NCBI RefSeq assembly: GCF_030272615.1
Contig: NC_081415.1
Span: 234,266,803-234,330,802 of the forward strand
DNA: 64,000 nucleotides
From: Cryptomeria japonica
Lineage: Eukaryota; Streptophyta; Pinopsida; Cupressales; Cupressaceae
Direction: 5' to 3'
Of this stretch, positions 22,345 through 34,781 are shown piece by piece (position 1 is the stretch's first letter; each line of letters starts with the position of its first letter). The position numbers and the translations under genes were made by a program. The notes beneath the pieces are model-generated. The model saw nothing but the letters and a program-made list of their open reading frames with translations, ran no database searches and was not told the DNA's origin.

Positions 22345-23860
22345 ATATTAAGATTTTGGTGATGTTCTATATCCCTTTTCCACTTTCAAATTTGGAGAAG
22401 GCACAAAATTTAGGTTTAGTATACAATGTTATATCTCATTGTTGTTTTATTGATTTTAAAAGTAGATGGTTCTCATTGACTTTATGTACTATTCCTATTG
22501 AGTAAATGACAAAAGGAATACCTTCTTTAATATGCTTGTGGTTGTGAATTTGTATGATGTTACAGAATGCCAGAGGCATTAGAAATATAGCTTATTCCTT
22601 TAAGGCGATTCACAATCCTCGTCATTAAACAAAGGGAATGAAATGAAAGATATAGGCAAGGATGGTTATAAATGCAAAATATAAACAACCTCCCAGATGC
22701 AAAAGCTAAGAGAAATTTTATAATTGAGCATCTTCACAAATAAGAGAGATAATAAGGAGACAACTAGAGATTTGGTGGATAGATGACTAAAGAGATGATA
22801 GAGTCAAGAGGAAAGGAGAATCAATCAAGAGAAGTATATGCTTAATCAGGTCTAGAAATTACTTTCAATCATGAGTAAACATGGTGGAAATAATTGGAAT
22901 TGAAGTAGTAACACATTCCCAAAATATGGCAAGGTTGCCTCTTTCTAGCTCTATGTCACCCATTTTGCAAGGGTGAGTCGCTTGGAGAACACTAGTGTCT
23001 TAGGAACCCTATAACCAAAGGTTGTCAAAAAAATTTGAAGATGTGGAAAAGTTTAGAACCTATTTTGGGGAGTATACAAGATAGACAAGAGGCTAAGAAG
23101 AAAGAGATAATTTGCATCAATTTAAAAATTGCTAAGAGGGAGTGTATTTCACATCTCATGGATCATGAACTAGACATATTAGATCATCATTAAACTACTA
23201 CATTGACACATACAATTTTTGGCACGCATAGAGTTATCTTTGAGCATATATCCATATCTATCCTACACCATCAGAAGAGAAACTTATTATTGTGTGTCTC
23301 AGGGGGCTAGCATGTGTGTCATTTAGAACCATTATTATTAATCATAGTTTAGTGTATTGATAGAGACATAAGAAGTCATTGTGATTTTGCCACACAATTC
23401 CTAAAATACCATGTATCCATAAATGAACACAATTTATTTGGCTCAAAAGTTAAGTGATGGTTAAATGACTAGTGATAGAGAGGGGCTCTAGATCATAGTT
23501 CCACTATTGTGGTCCTTCTCAATTCAATTTTAGGCGGTTATCTATTCTAAATAATAAATTTACATAAATATATCTAAAATATTTATAAATATACTTTGAT
23601 TAAGTTGTATTGTAGGCATCTTAGATATATCTATCTATTAGCACCAAGAAATATCAATCTTAGATTATTTTTTCTCTTTAAATTTATTTTAATTTTAATT
23701 TAAACAATATCTTAACACGATATGGAAAACACCTCCTAATATAGTTAATAAATTACTAATAATTGGTTATCTTAAGGACAGATGATTTATTCACACTCGA
23801 TATATGCACTTCATCAGATTATTCGTAATTATTTACACATTAGATTTCTTCACTTAAAAC
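22345..23860. repeat. Duplicated block, copy B, left arm
   Basis: Homologue of 11491-12880. It extends further than copy A on the right, where it still matches copy C (TATTCACACTAGATATG-like segment at about 23790 and 29775). Non-coding in all frames. Confidence 0.7.
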
Positions 23861-23912
23861 TAACTGTAGAAATCTGATGCACCCTATGATTCATTGGAAA
23901 CGGCTATCAAGA

Positions 23913-23960
23913 CATCAGAAATGAAAATCTTACCAAAATCAGAAATGAAAATCTTACCAA
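23913..23960. repeat. 24-bp tandem duplication at the copy B join
   Basis: CAGAAATGAAAATCTTACCA occurs twice back to back, in the short stretch of copy B that replaces the EXO-containing segment of copy A. Confidence 0.6.
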
Positions 23961-23989
23961 GGAGGGAACCTCAATAGACAAAGTAATGG

Positions 23990-25120
23990 GAAATGGAAGT
24001 GCGTCAGCAAGCTTCACGTGAAGAAAATGGGTGGAAGCTTTTGACTACTGGTCTAAATTGTCTGGGTGCGCAAGCTGTAACGCCTGTGGAATCGAATGTC
24101 ACAGCCTTGTTAAATCTGACACGACACTGCCGAATGGCATTCAAGCCCGAAATCGGCTGTTATTGTGCTGCAAACAATTGATGCTATTTATATCTAGAAT
24201 TCAGAAGAATCAAAGATTAGATAAAGTGAAGTTTCACAGATCTTCGTACCAGACGAAGAAAAACTTATCCAATGACGGCATACTTTTTTCAGTCCGTGAG
24301 GAACATGAAAATGTCGTTTTTAATTAATAGGAAAGTCGAGAGGAACAATGTACGAGGGATTTTAAACATTTGCTATTCTGCAAAGCTTGGGGTTTTTCCT
24401 TAATCACGTATCAAAAGTAGTGAAAAATAAGTGAGCGCCACAAGCATCACAGTAGGGGAAGAGCATCAATAGATAACATAGTTCCAATATCCATGCATCA
24501 ATCAGGTCAGGTATCGAGTGGAGAACCGTTCGTTGTTTTGAAGATGTTTCCCATGAATTGATAGCGATGTTTTGGAGAGTATGGAATGAATTTTGAGAGG
24601 AGCGGTTTTATATGTGTAATAGATTGGTTTTTTAATGATCTAATTATTGGCTATCGAGGTAAATCTCCAATTTGTTCAATTCGATCTAATTTGTATAGTG
24701 GATTTGAAAGACATATTAAGAGACTTAATCGTATTATGATGTTAGTGTAGTTGTCTTTCTTTTTTCAATATTTTTACTTTTTTCTATTGGAATCTTATCT
24801 TGGATTGTGTTCTTTTTAATCAGTCATCTATCTAGTTCAAGATTGATCGGGGTTCTTAAAATTTTATGTTTGAGAAGATTCCATTTTTCTTGAACATGTC
24901 ATTATGCCAACATAAATCTACATCGATCCTTACTTCACATGTTTAGAGTTTGTCTAACACCATCTCTCATATTGTCTATTTTTTGCATATATTTGGTTGA
25001 AAGGTAGCAAAAATCATCGCAAATTTTATTTGGTCATGTCCCCTAAACTAAGTTGACTCCTAGCTCAACTTGAAGTGACGTCTTTTCAAATTTAGGTGGC
25101 CAAGTAGCACCACATTTTGT
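23990..25120. repeat. Duplicated block, copy B, right arm
   Basis: Homologue of 15797-17105 and, continuing without interruption, of 18697-18752, 19175-19263 and 19761-20060. It therefore shows the state of the locus without the solo LTR and both MITEs. The open frames at 23993-24327 are not preserved in copy A and are not genes. Confidence 0.8.
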
Positions 25121-25439
25121 AGGGGGCAAATGTCTACTCTATCGAGGGAGCCTAGATCAATCTAAAACACTATTGGTTAAAAATTGGTAATCGTTGTCTC
25201 AAAAGAGTTTTTCCAAGCCACATGACCTAAAATTTCATCTCAAAAGATCAAGTGCATCAAAGAAGATGGCCAATGCCTTTCTAACATTACTAATGTTCTT
25301 TATGTGTTTAGTTGACACTACACTAAAGTTTCCTCAGCTCAAGCCTCATCCCCTAAAAATGAATTATCTCTTTAGGCCTATCTAGGTGCAGTGTCATGTA
25401 GGCTCTCCACAAATCAAGTTAATGTCAATGAAAAACTTA

Positions 25440-28400
25440 TTTCTTAGATGATATTTGATCAATTATATTTGGAATAGATAATGATAAAGCTCTTGGTTGC
25501 AATAGTTGTCTTTACAAATTTTATAAATTCCTTGAAGATGGTGTTAGTCATGATTTGTTTCAATTTTCCTTGAAGGATTTTGTACTAATTCTCTAGATCC
25601 TATAATTGACCGAGGAAGTGTCAAATTCATACCTAATGTTCCTAATCTACAGATATGCAATTGGAGATTGATCACTCTTGTGAATGTCTCCTATCAAATA
25701 ATTGTTAGGATTCAGGTATACTAGAGCAATCAAACAATATCAATTCGAATGTAGATTGAAAATGCAAAAAGAACAATTCACAACAACACACATGTTTAAC
25801 GTGGTTCACCCAATGTGGGTTGCACCCATAGAGAAATAGTCATCCACCTTCTTTTATTAGCCAACAAAAAATGAGATACGATCTTCAATGCATAATCTAC
25901 CATTGTGTGTTGCATCAATGCACTCACACTACCTATAACTCTTGTCCTTTCACATTCCACAACCACTTATTTACAAAGCCTTTTTGGTGGTTTACAATGT
26001 CAAACTACAAGAAAAAAGCTAACAACTAACTCTTCTATTAAATAATGGCCTCTGCCATGGGGATAAGCCCCTAGGACCTCTTTCTCATGACTCCCATGTT
26101 AATTAATTTGGGGTCAAAATGCAATTGTCAAAATATCCAAAATTTAAGTGTGACAACATGATCAATTGCCACACATCAACAATTGTTGCCAAATCTCTTC
26201 CTATGTTAATTAAACATCTCGCCCTAGTGATTGTCAACCTTGAACAAACTATTTATGTTTAAAGGAATAATAATTATTTGGCGGGGTACAAAATGGGTGT
26301 GTAGGTCCAATCAACAAACACTTTTCATCACATTTTATTTGAAAAGGCCTATGAAATAATTGAGTGAAACTTATTCGTGTGTGCTCAAATATTTATGGGT
26401 TGGATCCACATTCATTCAATCAATTGAAATGCTCTTTGAGATAACTATTCTACTTGCCTAGTTCTATTAATGATATTTTTATCTAAACCTTTTGATTTTT
26501 CTAATCATAAGGAAAGATTGTCCTTATAAAAACATAATTGACTTGAGCAATTAGAATCACTTGCAAAATCAAAACAACCTTCCATGATAGAGTAGTAAGA
26601 AATTAATGTTATATTATACAATAAACACAAAACACATAATGTATAAGAGGAACCTTGCTTGGATAGGAAAGGTGAAATATAGTCCACAACATAGGATTAT
26701 GACAAGTATCACCATCATATAATATGAGGAACAAAAATTAAATGTTGTAAATGTGCACTGCATAAACTTAACCAGCTAGGTGTGAATAGGACTTAGATGG
26801 AAGCCATTTAGGTAATATATCCCATTCACAATAGCAACCCCTCCATCCTCACTCTATGTGTGTTTTGCTAAAGGATTTAGGTATCTCTTTTCCAATGAAT
26901 TCTCACAATGATGATTCAAAGGTATTTCTCTATTTAGTTCCACCCCATTGATTGGTCAATGAGCACTTTGTGGATGATTCTTTCTTAGAACTCATTAAGG
27001 AAGAATAGAATGTTTTCTAGGTATTCGAATATCTTAACTTTTTTTATCATATACCTCTAGCGACAACATTGTATAATAAAATGGAATATTATAGGCAAGC
27101 CTTCTCTAGACCTCCCAACTAGCTTCATACTTTTGGATGGAAATCTATTAGTCATGGAGAAATTTTTAAATCTCTAGGAATTGCCTTTTCTTTTCAAGTG
27201 TGTCAAGTCACCTTAAAAAATATGTGGAACTGATAGAACTGAGAAAAAAAGTTTCCTTTTTGATTGTCAAGCCACTCTCACTAGTAAGAATCCTTAGATC
27301 TACCTTAAATTTCCAACCATGAATCATGTGTACTATATCTCTTGTCAAGCTCCCTACAAGGTGTCATACCATAAGTTGGAAAAAAATTGTAAGACTTTGA
27401 ATAGGTCAACTTTGACCGTAATAAAGGATATCACAAAGTGGCATAGGATATCTTTTTTTTTCCTAGGGACATAGGTGGGCTCAATTTTATTAACGATCGC
27501 ATATAGGGTATTTATCTTTGTGCTAAATGGTTTGTCATGTCTTAATATGATAATAACAAAACTTTAATTTATTTTTTAAAGAACTTGCAACACCTCTAAC
27601 TTACTATATGGGTGCTCTACCTATAATTGTCTTGGCTTTCTCTCTCTGGCCATTACTTCAAGGTGTCCATCAAAATTTATAATAGGTATTGTCACCAAAA
27701 GTATATGGAAATCTTGGGAGGCTATCAAGTTGTGGCTAAATTTAAATGTTGATGCATTTTGCAATGACCTAATCATTAACCAACACTACTTATGGTGGTC
27801 TCCCACCATCTTGTGTCAATAAAATCCACCAACAATGACTCCTTGGTTCCATTCCCTCAAGTTTATTAAGAGAATAATCAAGCATCTCTAGGATCTATGA
27901 TTCAAGGCCAATTACACTTGGCTCTTTTGGTTCAAGCTAGCTCTAGTGAAGTTCAATTTGTGTCAAACTCATTTTTTGACCTATTAGTGACAATTGATTA
28001 TATCCTCTCTCAAAATATGCATAAAATATTTGAGAGTTCTCAAACCTTTGCGAAAGGATTGGAACTAATATATCAATACAACCTATGACACTTATCATCC
28101 AAAAAGGTTATAGATGGCTCTTGCCTCATCTATGCATGCTTTATAAATTGAATTCTAGATGATCTAGATTCAACCACCTAGTTTCATTTGGGCCAAAATA
28201 TTTTTGCATCATCTAGTAGCCTATTGTGGAGCATAAAATTGATTAGTTTTCCCAATGTCTATTATACAAGGGGCTACCTATTAGCGTTAGCTTGATTCAA
28301 CTTAGAGTTTATAATCTAAGGTGTCATTTTTTTATGGAAAAATTGAAACTCTTCTCCATCCTTAATAGTATTTGTGCTACCCTTAAGGCCTCAATTATTC

Positions 28401-28480
28401 ACAACATAATATTATTTGGGGAGATGGTGTAAAGTTCCCTAATTTTACCTATTTTAAAATGCTTTTTTATTGGATCTTTT
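25440..28480 (+). pseudogene. Degenerate plant LINE reverse transcriptase
   Basis: Broken reading frames still follow the order of a plant L1-type ORF2. NDKALGCNSC (about 25480) corresponds to DKAPGPDGF. SVKFIPN plus NWRLITLVNVSYQII (about 25620-25705) corresponds to the ITLLNVSYKII block. After the insertion come AKSLPMLIKHLALVIVNLEQT (about 26187-26250), then a segment matching FDFEKAYDRIEW (about 26325-26370), and GWKSISHGEIFKSLGIAFSF (about 27130-27195), the post-RT LGIP block. Stops and frameshifts are everywhere, so it is old and inactive. Endonuclease and 3' end were not found. A T-rich tail near 29190 may mark the end. Confidence 0.6.
25703..26180. mobile_element. 481-bp insertion splitting the LINE (probable solo LTR)
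   Basis: The LINE reading frame breaks after SYQII and resumes with AKSLP, and AATTGTT lies at both edges (25700-25706 and 26181-26187). The insert begins TGTTAGG and ends ATCAACA, LTR-like, with the exact boundary ambiguous by 2-3 bases. It carries no coding sequence. Confidence 0.6.
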
Positions 28481-29214
28481 TTTCCATTTAAACAAATAGG
28501 ACTGATGTTATTTTTTTTAATGCTACTACATATGGATCTTAATTTTTCTACTCAATCCAAGTCATTAGTTACCTCTATCATTCTTGTGTAAATTCAACTC
28601 CAAGCTACACAATAGCATTGAAACTTCATTTTCTCTAAACCCTAATTGACCAATGAGATAATGTCCCTTCCATGGTGCTTAGGGTATTGCCTTCATCAAC
28701 CCACGTCAAGTCATTTGATTAGCCAAGAAGGTGCAACACTTAGAATATACACACCACCACTAGGAAAGTTGTTGTAGAGCCACCACATTGCCACCACCAT
28801 TTCTCGTGACACAGTAATTTGATTGGAATCCTCTTCCTTTGTAGCCTTTCTACAACCAAGGTAGGTTCTCTCCACCTTCATACCTAATCCTTCATATCTT
28901 TCTTAGTGATGTGGTTGGCCACTCATGATCAAGTAATTTCCATTTACCAAAGTTACTTATCTCTTTGCCTACAACTATTTAGATTTTTTAGCAAGGGGTA
29001 CTTGAGGAGAAATAATCTACTAATGATGGGTGGGAGATGTAGATAATGGAGAATATTTATGGTAGGCGGATTTATTTTAATGATTCTAGAGCTCATCTCT
29101 TCTATAATTTCCCTCGTATCTTAATCTTTGATTTTTGTGTGCTAATCTAGTAATTTAATGGTTCTTTCTTTTGGGAGGTTGTATACTTTTTTTTTGTGGC
29201 CACGTGTTTGTGTT
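28481..29214. other. Decayed sequence after the LINE relic
   Basis: Possibly further LINE 3' sequence, ending in a T run at about 29190-29198. No frame can be followed. Confidence 0.3.
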
Positions 29215-29830
29215 CGTGCATATAGCCATATCTATTCTACATCGTTGTGAAATAAAATGATTGTTGTGTGTGCCAAGTGACTAGCATGAGCTTCTCATTT
29301 AGAACCACTATTATTAGTCATAGCTTATTGTGTTGATAGAGTCATACAGAGTCATTGTGACTTTGCCACAATCCCTAAAATACCTTGTCTTCATAAATGC
29401 ACACTATCTATCAAAGCTTAAAGGTTAAATAATGGTTAAAGACTAGCGATAGAGATGGACTTTGATCATAGTTCCACTATTGCAACTCCTCTATTCAATT
29501 TTGGGAGGGTATCTATCTTAAATAATAAGTTTACATAAATATATTTAAAATCTTTCTATATATCTTTTGAATAAATTGTATTGTAGATATCTTAGACATA
29601 TAACACCAAGATATATCAACCTTGAATTATTTTTTCTCCTAAGGAACTATGTTTATTTACTTTAAAAAATATTTTATTTTAATTTAAACAATATCTTAAC
29701 ACAATATGAAAACACCTCTAAACATAGATAATAAATTACTTATAATAGGTTGTTCCAGGGACTAATAATCTATTCACACTAGATATGTGCACTTGATCGA
29801 ATCAGTCATAATTATTAGTTCCTACCAAGG
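29215..29830. repeat. Duplicated block, copy C (partial)
   Basis: Matches 12400-12880 in copy A and 23245-23850 in copy B, sharing CATATAGCCATATCTAT-type, AGAACCA-TATTATTA and AAACAATATCTTAACAC landmarks. It contains none of the EXO-flanking right arm. Confidence 0.65.
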
Positions 29831-30745
29831 GCAAGATACTTATGCGTATTCATTGAAACCATTTTTTCATTAATTTAGCCAACATTACAGAGAATTAAAA
29901 TTCTTGAAAAAAATTCTAGTCTTTGTTTAATTTTTATTTTTAATGATTGCCAAAAATAAATAAAAATTCTTTCTTCCTATTGATTTATACTGAAGATGTA
30001 AAATTCAAATTTTCGTAAAAATTTTTTTATACATTTAATTCATTTGTCAATACTATTTACTCCACGCACATAATTAATATTTAAAAAAGCATACTGACCA
30101 CGTGTGGTACGCAACTCCCAAACAATAAATTTTATTATAAAAAATACTATACGTAACTCTAGGTGCGGACTGTGGACTTTAATGTGATGACTTAAAAACA
30201 TGATGCTATTTTTTTTTAAGGTATTTTCCTACTATGTTAATTTACTTTATAACTCATTTGGAGGGAAATTTATCAAGGTTCTAAATAATTCCTTGTTCAC
30301 GCGAGTTAGGGATTTTTCATCCTTCCCTAGCCGAATTCACATTATGACACCATCTATAAAGTTGGGCTTACATTTATTTATTAATTAAAAGTAGGCAAAG
30401 CATGTATTGTTTATGGGATTTAGTAAACAACATGAAAAAATAATAATTGAAAGAGATAATCATTATTGATGTTATAACAATGACAAGTTTCTTAAAAGAT
30501 GTCTCTTTAGGAAATTTAAATATATAAATTTTCTATTATATAATATTAAAATTATAACTATAAGATTTATTCCAAAACAAAGTATTAAATTAAAATTATA
30601 TATATTATAAAAAAATGATAAATATTAATATCTGTAATACATTGTTTATAATGATATATTTTTATTCATAAGAAAATATTATATAGAAACATACTCAACA
30701 TAATTTCTGGCATATAACACACACACACACACATGTGATTTATTA
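29831..30745. other. AT-rich intergenic
   Basis: No gene recognised. A short (AC)n run at about 30719-30732 adjoins the following repeat. Confidence 0.4.
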
Positions 30746-30903
30746 TATGATTGTAGGTCTATTTTTTACGGACCTTTAATGACTCCTCGACAAAATGCAC
30801 ATGCTAATATGATTTTATATTTAATCAAGTGGACTTGAAACCTTAAGTTTAAAATTAAATTGTTATAAAAAATTGAGAATCATTTAAAATCACTATGTGA
30901 TGT
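30746..30903. repeat. 158-bp direct repeat, left copy
   Basis: Equal in length and nearly identical (about four differences by eye) to 31433-31590. Contains TTTACGG-CCTTTAATGAC and GACAAAATGCACATGC. It does not have TG...CA ends, so it is not an obvious LTR. Confidence 0.9.
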
Positions 30904-30916
30904 ATGTATATATATG

Positions 30917-31111
30917 TTAACTCAGGGGTATCCCTGCGATTCTATCCAGCAACCTCGATTCGTGAGGCGAGTGAAGGCAAGACTAATCCCCTGAGGATGC
31001 TCGAAGTCCCCAAAAGCCTCATGCATCGAGTTAACCCGAGAGGAGAATTGAACCCAGAACCAATGGGGAGAAAACCCACGGCCCAAGCCAACTCTCCTAC
31101 CCCTGCAGGCT
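30917..31111 (-). mobile_element. tRNA-derived SINE candidate
   Basis: On the minus strand, TAGGAGAGTTGG (plus coordinates 31088-31099) resembles a Pol III A box. GGTTCAATTCTC (31043-31054) matches the B box GGTTCRANNCC well, with tRNA-like spacing of about 33 bases. The segment is markedly more GC-rich than its surroundings and sits between the two 158-bp repeats. The 3' side ends in a TA-rich tail. I found no convincing target duplication. The 72-codon plus-strand frame across it is incidental. Confidence 0.5.
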
Positions 31112-31432
31112 ACATTATATAAGTAAATTTAAAATTTAGAATTTTAGTATTATGAAAATTCTATCATATTTTAGTAGTACTATATAGGTGTGGAGGAGAT
31201 GTGTATTCTTATCTTTTAAAAAAAAAAATATTTTAGATTTACTTTGGACACTTTTTAAAATATAATATGTATATTGTATGACTTAATTTTGTTTATGCAT
31301 GTGTTGACCCTAGCTTGTTCATTATGATTTAATGTTGTGAATGTTGACTTTTGTTATTAATAATTGTATGAAATATTTTTATAGATACAAAAACTAAGAA
31401 GTTATATGATATCACGTGGGCATATAATAAAA

Positions 31433-31590
31433 TATGATTTTAGGTCTATTTTTTACGGTCCTTTAATGACTCCTCGACAAAATGCACATGCTAATATGAT
31501 TTTATATTTAATGAAGTGGACTTGAAACCTTAAGTTTAAAAGTAAATTGTTATAAAAAATTGAGAATCATTTAAAATCACTATGTGATGT
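31433..31590. repeat. 158-bp direct repeat, right copy
   Basis: Partner of 30746-30903. The about 530 bases between the two copies hold the SINE candidate. Confidence 0.9.
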
Positions 31591-32492
31591 TGAGACACAT
31601 AATTAAGGTGCATACTATGGGATCATATTTCTACAAAGATATATACAAATCTATAAACTTGAATGTTCTTTTTGTTAAAAATATGATAAGATTTTTTATT
31701 TTCATTTATTATTTTAATAGAAAAGAATTTGGTGAAAAGTTGAAAGTGGTAGAATATAATTATTATTTTTCTTTTATTAGTAAATATTTTAAGGGATCAA
31801 TATGTTAATTAGTCTTTCAATATATACAATATTAAAAATACATAAGTAATTTTTTTGTGTGTTGTATTGAAATGAAATATAATGACCCTTTAAAAATATT
31901 TAAAAGGTGCTAATAAATGAGTAAATCAATTAGAGATAAATAATTGTAATAGTGAAAATTATAAACTTATGTGCTTTTATCTTATGTTTTGGTCATACCT
32001 TAATTATGGTATCCTTTATGCAAAAACAAGACTACAAGTGATATATTTTTGTATGAAATTCCACTCAATACACTACATTATCATGCTTCCATCATCACCC
32101 ATCCCTCCAAAATTGATCCTTATTTATGACAAAAGGATAAGGATGTCCATTAAACTATAATTTCTTGAAGTTATTAAATTTGATCCTCGATATTTATTTA
32201 TTTATTTTGAATATTTTGGGGGTCATTTTGCCTTTGATTTCATTCAATAAATTTTAAACATTAAACCTTAATTAATTTCAAAATATTAATTTTTAGAGTT
32301 TTTAACATAAAAACTAATATCAATATTAAACCCTAATTACATCTACCTAAAACATGGATAGATATTTTTTGATACTTGGGTGACTTTTATATAGATATGT
32401 AAGTATTTTTTATTGACAATTCTAATAAATTATTTAGTCATCTTAAATATATTATTATATTATTATTTTATTGTTATATATATGAAATTTGT
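31591..32492. other. AT-rich intergenic left of the large LINE
   Basis: No gene recognised. Short open frames here are Phe/Tyr/Ile/Lys-rich, as expected from base composition. Confidence 0.4.
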
Positions 32493-32573
32493 TATTCGAA
32501 TTTTAATAAATTATTGATTTTTCTTATGAAAACAAATTGTTTGGAAGTTCTACATATTTTTAAAAATTTAAAC

Positions 32574-32590
32574 AAAAATAATAAATTATT
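32574..32590. repeat. LINE target duplication, left
   Basis: AAAAATAATAAATTATT, 17 bases, identical to 41879-41895. Confidence 0.85.
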
Positions 32591-32593
32591 ATT

Positions 32594-32740
32594 TTTTTGC
32601 TCGGTAAAAAGGCCTAAGCCATATTATATTTATAAAAAGTGTTACAATCTCCGCTCAATGCGGGCACCGGTAGGAAAGAGTGGAGGGGAGAAAACCTTCG
32701 GCCTTGCCTGGGACCATAGGTCCAGTCAGACTAATAACAT
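32594..32740 (-). other. LINE 3' terminal sequence
   Basis: GC-richer segment ending the LINE: CCGAAGGTTTTCTCCCC, then CCGGTGCCCGCATTGAGCGG, then TATGGCTTAGGCCTTTTTACC before the A run. It is likely the part recognised by the element's reverse transcriptase. Confidence 0.5.
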
Positions 32741-32887
32741 TTAATTTACATATAAACTTTTACAAGTTCTGCATTCTGGCTTATCAAAAAGCCCTTCATA
32801 GGTAGCATCTTTGATTTTCATGGGATAGTGTATTTCTGCCAAACTTTCCAAGTTCATTGTTTCCATATTTGTCATCTTCTGCTTATC
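32741..32887 (-). other. Exon-like open frame after a splice-acceptor-like site, inside the LINE
   Basis: The minus strand has TCTGTTTTGCAG directly before an open frame of 48 codons with a TAA stop. It begins DKQKMTNMETMNLESL and contains EGLFDKPECRTC. The pyrimidine-rich acceptor, the intact frame and the position between LINE coding sequence and 3' tail look like a terminal exon of a host gene carried by the LINE. I do not recognise the protein. It may equally be a chance frame. Confidence 0.35.
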
Positions 32888-33483
32888 CTGCAAAACAGAT
32901 TTTCAAAACATTCTTTTGCAAAACCACTTTTTTAACTATTAGTGCCAAGAGAAGAATAAAAGCCAATATTATTTATGTATACTCACCCCTATTGTCATTA
33001 TAGACTAGGTTTCTTTCAAATTAAGTCAACATTAGAAATTGTTGGCTATACTATGAAATATTACCCAGTCTACAATAATATCAAAAGTGTAAACACTGGC
33101 CAACAAAGGATTGATACTAACACAACCTATCTAGCCTGTACTTTAGACTCTTACTATAATATTCGAGATTTATATCTGTTTAAGTATAAATTGTGAAGTA
33201 AACCAATATGCCATAACCTTTAAAGTACTCCCTATTACTATACTTTAGTTTATGCTTACTTCATAAAACATCCTCATTCTAAACTTCACTTAATTAGTAT
33301 AACTATATGTTTTGATATTGTCATCCAGTGGGTATCTTGCCCTTTGCTATGTATGTTATTTCAAAGGAAATAAACAGTTCACTATGTACCATGTTCTAGC
33401 TGCAAATCCTATATCTCTATTTATAAGATTTGTTATAATAGTAATAGCAAACAAAACTATGTAATTGAAGCTTAATCTTCTTC

Positions 33484-34110
33484 CTTGTCATCTGCAGCTT
33501 CCATGCCAAAGGCCTGTGATTCGGTGGGGTTATCAGCCTTGAACGGGGCCCATCCCTCTTCTACCATATAACTCACCCACCATTCCCCTTTTGGTTCTTT
33601 TACCACTCCAAGTCATTGCTTAAGGAATGAAATGCTTCTTACAATCTTTGTTTGTCTTTGACGGTGGAGTTTTTGATCCTTATTGCTTAGAATAGGCCTT
33701 TTGAACTCTACATTGAGCACCTCATCCTTATCTATAGCTTCCACAACTTTGGATTAATCTTCTAGGTAAGGTATTTGGAGATTATCATCCACACATTTTA
33801 TCACCATTTCCAAGTTGCCCAAGTATTCTTCTTTGAAAATCAACCTACATAATGTGAATGTGACTGCTTTTCCTTCTCACATTGTGAGTAGTATTGTTGT
33901 AAACCCTACTGGGATGCTGCTGTTAACTCGTTTCATGTGTTCTAAGAGGATAATCTCATCACCCAGAATCCTTTTGGTTGCATGTATGACCAAATCATCT
34001 TCTGATTTCAGGATAAACGACCATCGTTTGTTAGAGATCTCTCCGATGAAAGACATTTCATACTTCTCAGGGCAAAGAAAAATACCAGAATCTATTTTTA
34101 GGCAGAGCTA
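33484..34110 (-). pseudogene. Unidentified coding relic in the LINE 3' region (about 208 codons, 3 stops)
   Basis: One minus-strand frame is open for about 208 codons apart from three stops (TGA or TAA). It reads as ordinary protein: KIDSGIFLCPEKYEMSFIGE near the start, HATKRILGDEIILLEHMKRV, then GEWWVSYMVEEGWAPF and an acidic end (EAADDKEED). Amino-acid use is balanced, unlike the AT-driven frames nearby. It has no RT, RNase H or gag motif. It could be a third ORF of this LINE family or a host gene captured by it. The family is not recognised. Confidence 0.5.
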
Positions 34111-34456
34111 AGTGGTGAATGCCTATGCGAAGATATACTAGTTATGGCAATCGGTATTGTCGGTACTACAAATTGTGACCCTGGTTGTGCCAGGCTAGTC
34201 TCATGATGTTCTCCTATCTACCTTTCAGTATGTAATACGATTGCTTGCTGATAACTCTGACATATTTCCCTTCCCAAAATGCCCTGATGTATTGACTGCG
34301 GGAGTGATGATTACTTTTTTCATGATTGTTGGTTCGCCTTACTTCCTAGCCTTATCAATGCATGATTACTCAAGCAATCAAGCAATATCTTCATGATGAT
34401 TTCTAGATGATGATGTTTAATCATTTTTATATACTACATTGATACATATTTATATA

Positions 34457-34557
<101 letters not shown>

Positions 34558-34781
34558 ACATATATATCTATATTTCTGTGTAGGTATATATTTGCTCTAT
34601 TAAATTTCTGGCCATGTACGTGTATGCATATATGTATATGCCTTTATGCATTTATATTTATAAACATCTCTGTATACTTGCATGTATATGTGTATATATG
34701 TAGATTTATGTATACATATATGCACTTATATGCATATATCTATATATTTGCATATATGTGCTTATATGCATATATATCTAT

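Noticed and set aside
23993-24327. Two overlapping frames of 62 and 98 codons
   Set aside because: The homologous place in copy A (15797-16130) has stops and shifts, so neither frame is conserved.
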